A stretch of DNA of 10,607 nucleotides, taken from the NCBI GenBank assembly GCA_937916025.1, contig CALGGX010000494.1, positions 1-10,607 of the forward strand, read 5' to 3'. This document shows, one piece after another, positions 6,830-10,607 of this stretch; position 1 is the first letter of the stretch; each line of letters starts with the position of its first letter. A program made the translations under genes and the position numbers. The DNA comes from an uncultured Selenomonadales bacterium. Lineage in GTDB: Bacteria > Bacillota_C > Negativicutes > Selenomonadales > Selenomonadaceae. Under the pieces are notes generated by a model. That model was given only the letters and a program-made list of their open reading frames with translations, ran no database searches and was not told the DNA's origin.

Positions 6830-7731
6830 TTGGTAAAGCCGAGAGCCTCGAGCAGTTTCATGTCGTCGACGATCGTCGTGCCGGAAGTCGTCAACATATC
6901 GCCGGTGATCGACGCCGACGCGCCGAAGACAAAAGCGGTTGCTCCGTTGCCCGGCAATAATTTTCTTCCGGCGGCAAGTCGAATGTTCGCCGTCGGATTG
7001 ATCAATCTGAATATCGCAATCGTCCGAAGTATTTCTTCCGCTCCGAGCTTCGGACGATTTTCTAATGCCGTGCCTTTGACGGGCATCAGCGCGTTGATCG
7101 GAATGGATTGAATGCCGAGCCCGGCAAGTTCGACCGCCATGTCGATCCGATCATCCCACGTCTCGCCCATGCCGATGATGCCGCCCGAGCACACGTCGAG
7201 TCCTTCCGATTGCGCGAGTTTGATTGTCCGAATCCTGTCGTCATAAGAGTGCGAGGTGCAGATCGACGGGAAAAATCGCCGCGACGTCTCGATGTTGTGA
7301 TGGTAGCTCTTGACGCCCGCCGCGCGGAGCCGACGAAACTGCTCGCGATTTAAAATCCCATGCGAAGCGCACAGGTCGATCGAGAGTTTGTCATTCATCA
7401 ATTCATACGCGTCGATCGCCTTGTCGAAGTCGGTGCCGCTCAACGCCCGCCCGCTCGTCACGATCGAAAAGCGATTGACTCCGGCTTTTTGATTGGCAAG
7501 CGCGTGCCGATAAATCTCTTCCTTCGGCAGAAAATCGTATTCGTCGATGCCGGTCTTATGGCAAGCCGATTGCGCGCAGTACTTGCAATTCTCGCCGCAA
7601 CGCCCGCTTTTGCCGTTGATGATCGTGCACAAGTCGATGTGATTGCCGCAGAATGTTTTTTGAACGACGCGCGCCGCATTCTGAAGTTCTTCCAACGGAG
7701 CCTCGATGAGGAATGAACGATTGACTTGCAT
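6823..7731 (-). CDS. bioB: Biotin synthase BioB
   Basis: A 302-residue radical SAM enzyme that inserts sulfur into dethiobiotin, the last step of biotin synthesis. The SAM-cluster motif is RCGENCKYCAQS (Cys45, Cys49, Cys52). Further family blocks are SYHHNIETS (142-150), VCSGGIIGMGE (180-190), PINALMPVKGT and NIRLAAGR (249-256). Compared with E. coli BioB, the Cys128 and Cys188 equivalents are Cys121 and Cys181, and the Arg260 equivalent is Arg251. The Cys97 equivalent is Ser89 (RFSIVTSGR), and there is an extra Cys158 (FPSICTSH). This suggests a different auxiliary cluster from the classical [2Fe-2S] type. The start has GAGG nine bases upstream and a near-perfect promoter. No other biotin genes are in the window. 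Confidence 0.95.
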   Translation of the reverse strand: MQVNRSFLIEAPLEELQNAARVVQKTFCGNHIDLCTIINGKSGRCGENCKYCAQSACHKTGIDEYDFLPKEEIYRHALANQKAGVNRFSIVTSGRALSGTDFDKAIDAYELMNDKLSIDLCASHGILNREQFRRLRAAGVKSYHHNIETSRRFFPSICTSHSYDDRIRTIKLAQSEGLDVCSGGIIGMGETWDDRIDMAVELAGLGIQSIPINALMPVKGTALENRPKLGAEEILRTIAIFRLINPTANIRLAAGRKLLPGNGATAFVFGASASITGDMLTTSGTTIVDDMKLLEALGFTNH

Positions 7732-7760
7732 TATGGATCGCCTCGCAAAAATTTTTTTCG

Positions 7761-7789
7761 ATTATAGAAACTTGACAACAAACTGTCAA
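7761..7789 (-). promoter_or_regulatory. Consensus sigma-70 promoter of bioB
   Basis: On the - strand TTGACA (7789-7784) is followed after exactly 17 bases by TATAAT (7766-7761), a perfect match to both consensus boxes. Transcription should start near 7754, leaving a leader of roughly 23 bases before the bioB ATG at 7731. The -35 box is one arm of the inverted repeat at 7772-7789, so repressor binding there would block RNA polymerase. Confidence 0.85.
7772..7789. promoter_or_regulatory. 18-bp inverted repeat, candidate operator shared by bioB and HD gene
   Basis: TTGACA (7772-7777), a 6-base spacer, then TGTCAA (7784-7789) form a perfect 6-bp inverted repeat. Each arm is the -35 box of one of two divergent promoters. 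The classical BirA operator has longer arms and a longer spacer, so this is not a clear BirA site. The symmetry may also arise simply because two consensus -35 boxes face each other. Confidence 0.5.
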
Positions 7790-7799
7790 CGTATAAAAT
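7772..7799 (+). promoter_or_regulatory. Candidate promoter of the HD-domain gene
   Basis: TTGACA (7772-7777) and TAAAAT (7794-7799) are separated by 16 bases. A TATAAA at 7792-7797 would have only 14. Transcription would begin near 7806, about 30 bases before the ATG at 7835. It overlaps the divergent bioB promoter, so the two should compete or be regulated together. Confidence 0.6.
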
Positions 7800-7834
7800 C
7801 GCTGACGGTCGACAATATTTTTTGGAGAGTGATT

Positions 7835-8404
7835 ATGATGAGTAAGCTGACGCTCGACAAAGCGAAGGCAATTCTGAAGAAACACACGACGGAGGAACAT
7901 CTGTTTACGCATGCGGCGGCGGTGTCGGCGGCAATGGGCGCGATGGCGGATCACTTCGGCGAAGATCGAGATCATTGGCAAGCGATCGGCTGGCTTCATG
8001 ATGTCGATTACGAAAAATTTCCGACCGAGCACTGTCAACACGTCCGAGAACTGCTCGAGCCGGAAGGCGTTGACGAAGACGACATCGAAACGATCATTTC
8101 GCACGGCTTCGGCTTGACGGGAGCAAACATCGAGCCGACGACGGCTTGTCAAAAATCGCTGTTTGCGGTCGATGAGCTGACGGGCATCGTGCATGCGTAT
8201 GCGCTGATGCGTCCCGAGAACATGGTCGGCATGAGCGTCAAGAGCTTGAAGAAAAAATTCAAAGACAAGCGATTTGCGGCGGGTTGCGATCGCGAAGTGA
8301 TCAATCGCGGCGTCGAAAAACTCGGGCTCGATCTCGGCGTCGTCATGCAATGTTGCATCGATGGTATGACGGAACATAAAGCCGAGCTCGGCTTCACCGA
8401 TTGA
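7835..8404 (+). CDS. HD-domain hydrolase of unknown substrate
   Basis: A 189-residue metal-dependent phosphohydrolase of the HD superfamily. The ligand series is visible: His26 (LFTHAAAV), His55-Asp56 (IGWLHDVDYEKFP), a further His90 (ISHGFG) and Asp113 (AVDELTG). The rest is a helical C-terminal tail with no added domain or membrane segment. The start at ATG 7835 (or 7838) is set by GGAG at 7824-7827. The same frame is open back to 7706, but that would run through the promoter and into bioB. The family acts on nucleotides or other phosphoesters; nothing here identifies the substrate. It is divergent from bioB and may share its control, which is the only functional hint. Confidence 0.88.
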   Translation: MMSKLTLDKAKAILKKHTTEEHLFTHAAAVSAAMGAMADHFGEDRDHWQAIGWLHDVDYEKFPTEHCQHVRELLEPEGVDEDDIETIISHGFGLTGANIEPTTACQKSLFAVDELTGIVHAYALMRPENMVGMSVKSLKKKFKDKRFAAGCDREVINRGVEKLGLDLGVVMQCCIDGMTEHKAELGFTD

Positions 8405-8410
8405 ATACAC

Positions 8411-8426
8411 GGCAAAAATTCTTGCC
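8411..8426. promoter_or_regulatory. Small inverted repeat between HD gene and porin
   Basis: GGCAA, six bases, then TTGCC form a 5-bp inverted repeat seven bases after the HD-gene stop. It has no T-run on the + strand, so it would be a weak terminator at most. Its right arm overlaps the porin -35 box, so it could equally be a regulator site or chance. Confidence 0.3.
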
Positions 8427-8450
8427 AAAACTGCATTTTCATGCTATGTT
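8422..8450 (+). promoter_or_regulatory. Promoter of the SLH porin gene
   Basis: TTGCCA (8422-8427) and TATGTT (8445-8450) are spaced by exactly 17 bases, with TG one base before the -10 box (extended -10). Transcription would begin near 8457, giving a leader of about 38 bases that contains the strong Shine-Dalgarno AGGAGGT at 8477-8483. Confidence 0.75.
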
Positions 8451-8494
8451 AAACAACGGTTTTGAAACCTACGTTTAGGAGGTCTTTTAAAGCA

Positions 8495-9742
8495 ATGAAC
8501 AAGAAATTACTGATGGGTTTAACGACGGCGGCGGTAGTTGGCGCGGCGTCGACGACATTTGCGGCGGCAAATCCGTTTTCGGATGTTCCTGCCGGTCACT
8601 GGGCTTATGATGCGGTAACGCAACTCGCGAGCGAAGGCATCATCGAAGGTTACGGCGACGGCACTTATCTCGGCAATCGCAACATCACCCGTTACGAAAT
8701 GGCGCAGATGGTAGCGAAGGCATTGGCGAAAAATCCGCAAGGCACCGATCGCGCGGCTCTCGACAGACTCGCGGCCGAATTCAGCGAAGAATTGTCGAAC
8801 CTCGGCGTCCGCGTTTCCGAACTCGAGAAGTACTCGGATAAGCTCGTTTGGAACGGCGAATTGCGTTATCGCTATTGGAGTCGTCGCGTCGAGCAATCCG
8901 ACAGAAGCAAAAAGAAAAACAACACCGAAAACTTCCAACTCCGTTTGCTCCCGACCGCTACCGTCAATGATCACTGGAAGTTGAAAGCGCGTTTGCAAGC
9001 GGCCAATAACATGAAGACGAGCGAGAGCGGCGATTTCAAGATGATCTTCGGTTATGCGGCGGGCACCTATGACAAGTTCAAGCTCAACGTCGGTAAAATG
9101 CCGATCTACTCCAACGTCGACGACGGTCTCGTCATTGATGACTTCTTCAGCGGCGCGCAGGTCGAAGTCGGCAGTAAAGTCAAGCTGTTGCTCGAAGCAG
9201 GGCGTTTGGACTTCACCGAGGACAGCACTTATGATGATCCTGCAAACTATCAAGGTGCCGAAGTTTCTTACGACAACGACAAGCTGTATATCGGCGGTTC
9301 GTTCCGTCATTTCAACAGCGACGGATTTAAAAACGACAACGGCTACAACAAGCGCGGCAAGTTGGAAGACGATGCCAACATTTGGTCGGCGGGCATGCAG
9401 TACAAGATCGGCTCGAGCTTGAAGGTCGCGTATTCTTATGCGCAAAACACCAAGGCGGACGATTACAAGAGCTCATGGAATGCCGGTTTGGCATACAAAG
9501 GCGCGAATAAGTCGAAAGGTTCTTGGGGAATTTCGGCGTATTACCGTCGTCTCGGCGATAACGCGTCACTCGTTCCGACATACGATACCTCAATGAGCAA
9601 TGCAAAAGGCGTCGATATCGGTCTGAGTTGGTCGCCGTTCAAAAATACTTTGACGATGATCAATTACTTCACGGGCGAGAGCATCGAGCGCGGCAATCGC
9701 GATATCGACGTTCTTTTCGGACGCGTGAGCTTCTTCTTCTGA
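8495..9742 (+). CDS. SLH-domain outer-membrane porin (OmpM-like)
   Basis: A 415-residue exported protein. It has a signal peptide MNKKLLMGLTTAAVVGAAST with a cleavage site after Ala23 (TFA|AA) and one SLH domain (about 26-80: FSDVPAGHWAYDAV, GIIEGYGDGTY, ITRYEMAQMVAKAL). A short predicted coiled coil (about 83-115) follows, then a beta-barrel of alternating aromatic and polar strands that ends in FGRVSFFF. The terminal Phe is the signal for outer-membrane barrel assembly. In Negativicutes such proteins bind modified peptidoglycan through the SLH domain, tether the outer membrane to the wall and act as general porins. The start at 8495 rests on AGGAGGT at 8477-8483 and the signal peptide; an upstream TTG at 8462 would spoil it. 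It has its own promoter and terminator, so it is monocistronic and probably highly expressed. Confidence 0.93.
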   Translation: MNKKLLMGLTTAAVVGAASTTFAAANPFSDVPAGHWAYDAVTQLASEGIIEGYGDGTYLGNRNITRYEMAQMVAKALAKNPQGTDRAALDRLAAEFSEELSNLGVRVSELEKYSDKLVWNGELRYRYWSRRVEQSDRSKKKNNTENFQLRLLPTATVNDHWKLKARLQAANNMKTSESGDFKMIFGYAAGTYDKFKLNVGKMPIYSNVDDGLVIDDFFSGAQVEVGSKVKLLLEAGRLDFTEDSTYDDPANYQGAEVSYDNDKLYIGGSFRHFNSDGFKNDNGYNKRGKLEDDANIWSAGMQYKIGSSLKVAYSYAQNTKADDYKSSWNAGLAYKGANKSKGSWGISAYYRRLGDNASLVPTYDTSMSNAKGVDIGLSWSPFKNTLTMINYFTGESIERGNRDIDVLFGRVSFFF

Positions 9743-9770
9743 TCCGACAATCAACAATCGACATACACAG

Positions 9771-9791
9771 AGCCCCTTCGGGGGCTTTTTT
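9771..9791 (+). terminator. Rho-independent terminator of the porin gene
   Basis: The stem AGCCCC / GGGGCT closes on a UUCG tetraloop and is followed by six T residues. It begins 28 bases after the porin stop. This is a strong intrinsic terminator and separates the porin from the next gene. Confidence 0.95.
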
Positions 9792-9853
9792 GCAATTCAA
9801 AAACATTTGGAGTTAAGGCAGGTGGCAAGCGCATTGAGCAGATGCGCGACGAT

Positions 9854-10607
9854 ATGAATTACAGAACACTCGGCAACACGGGCTTGAAGGTCAGCGAGAT
9901 CGGCATGGGTTGCGAGGGCTTTTCGGAAGAGAATTTCTCGATGGCGAAAAAACTCTTCGACTTTGCGGAGGCAAACGGGATCAATTACTTCGATCTGTAT
10001 GCGTCGAATCCGCAAGTGAGAGCTGCGGTCGGAGAGGCAATGCAAGGGCGGCGCGATAAATTCATCGTGCAATCGCATATCGGTTCGATCTGGCAGAACG
10101 GGCAATACAAACGCACTCGCAAAATCGACGAAGTCCGCGCGGGTTTTGATGAAATGCTTGAACTTCTGAAGACGGATCATATCGAGATCGGCACGATCCA
10201 TTATTGCGATGATCTCAAGGATTGGAAAAACATCGTCGAGGGCGGCACGCTCGAGTTCGCGCGCGAATTAAAATCGCAAGGGCGGATCAAACATATCGGC
10301 ATGAGCAGCCATAATCCGCAAGCGGCATTGGCGGCGGTCGAGAGCGGCGCGATTGAAGTGCTGATGTTCAGCGTCAATCCGTGCTATGATCTGCTTCCGG
10401 CATCGGAGGATGTCGAACAGTTATGGGCCCCGGAAAATTACTCGCATCAATTGACGAACATGGATCCCGATCGGCAGAAATTGTATGAAACGTGTCAACG
10501 ACTCGGCGTCGGGATCACGGTAATGAAGTGCTTCGGCGGCGGCGATCTCCTCGACGCGACTCTCTCGCCTGCAGGCGCGGCTTTGACTGTCAATCAGTGC
10601 ATTCACT
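9854..10607 (+). CDS. Aldo/keto reductase-like oxidoreductase, 3' end missing
   Basis: The frame is open to the right edge (251 residues visible). The N-terminus MNYRTLGNTGLKVSEIGMGCEG, the GINYFD strand, GEAMQGRRDKF, the His116 strand (IGTIHYCDD) and the QGRIKHIGMSSHNP strand place it in the aldo/keto reductase superfamily, (beta/alpha)8 NAD(P)H enzymes. Asp47 and His116 of the tetrad are visible. At the usual Tyr position the alignment gives Asn52, with Tyr49 close by. At the Lys position it gives His75 (IVQSHIG instead of IATKVG). It resembles the branch sometimes fused to a ferredoxin-like tail, but the C-terminus is outside the window. ATG 9842, in frame, is an alternative start; neither has a good ribosome site. 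The substrate is unknown. Confidence 0.8.
   Translation, partial: MNYRTLGNTGLKVSEIGMGCEGFSEENFSMAKKLFDFAEANGINYFDLYASNPQVRAAVGEAMQGRRDKFIVQSHIGSIWQNGQYKRTRKIDEVRAGFDEMLELLKTDHIEIGTIHYCDDLKDWKNIVEGGTLEFARELKSQGRIKHIGMSSHNPQAALAAVESGAIEVLMFSVNPCYDLLPASEDVEQLWAPENYSHQLTNMDPDRQKLYETCQRLGVGITVMKCFGGGDLLDATLSPAGAALTVNQCIH

Noticed and set aside
7706..7834. Longer N-terminus for the HD gene
   Set aside because: The frame is open, but it would overlap the bioB start and include both promoters; GGAG at 7824 fits the ATG at 7835.
8285..8292. GCGATCGC octamer like the cyanobacterial HIP1 motif
   Set aside because: I found only one copy by eye, and GATCG words are common here because of codon preference.
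8519..9445. 308-residue open frame on the - strand inside the porin gene
   Set aside because: It is antisense to a porin with promoter, ribosome site, signal peptide and terminator. It has no ribosome site or motif of its own.
9833..9853. ATT start for the aldo/keto reductase, seven bases after AGGTGG
   Set aside because: Spacing fits, but ATT starts are very rare and the family N-terminus begins at the ATG at 9854.

Overview
The window looks like a chromosomal stretch from a diderm Firmicute of the class Negativicutes (Selenomonas/Veillonella relatives). The best evidence is an outer-membrane porin with one SLH domain after its signal peptide and a C-terminal phenylalanine, the OmpM architecture typical of that class. 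The translation operon order infB-rbfA-nrnA-truB is the usual Firmicute one. From about position 650 onward the coding DNA prefers CTC/TTG for Leu and TCG for Ser.

Layout, + strand: infB (5' end missing, 1-1894); rbfA fused in frame to a secretory-type nucleoside hydrolase (1891-3366); nrnA (3379-4338); a 7-bp-period repeat block (4323-4541); truB, whose start and first codons lie in that repeat block (4462-5379); a guanylate-kinase-like P-loop protein (5386-5970); and an alpha/beta hydrolase with a Cys nucleophile (5996-6829). The spacing is tight, so these could be one transcription unit for ribosome assembly, initiation and RNA turnover, with two accessory genes at its end. On the - strand is bioB (7731-6823), whose last 7 bases overlap the end of the hydrolase gene. 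bioB is divergent from an HD-domain gene (7835-8404). Their promoters overlap head to head, and each -35 box is one arm of an 18-bp inverted repeat. Then come the SLH porin (8495-9742), with its own promoter, a strong Shine-Dalgarno sequence and a UUCG-loop terminator, and an aldo/keto-reductase-like gene that runs off the right edge.

The points most worth a second look are the RbfA-nucleoside hydrolase fusion with an internal signal-peptide-like segment; the repeat block that supplies the truB ribosome site, start codon and N-terminal codons; the abrupt change of codon usage inside infB, which may be recombination or an assembly join; the shared operator-like palindrome between bioB and the HD gene; and the altered active sites in BioB, the kinase-like protein, the hydrolase and the reductase. 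No RNA gene, insertion sequence, CRISPR array or phage gene was seen. No stretch over 300 bases lacks a gene.
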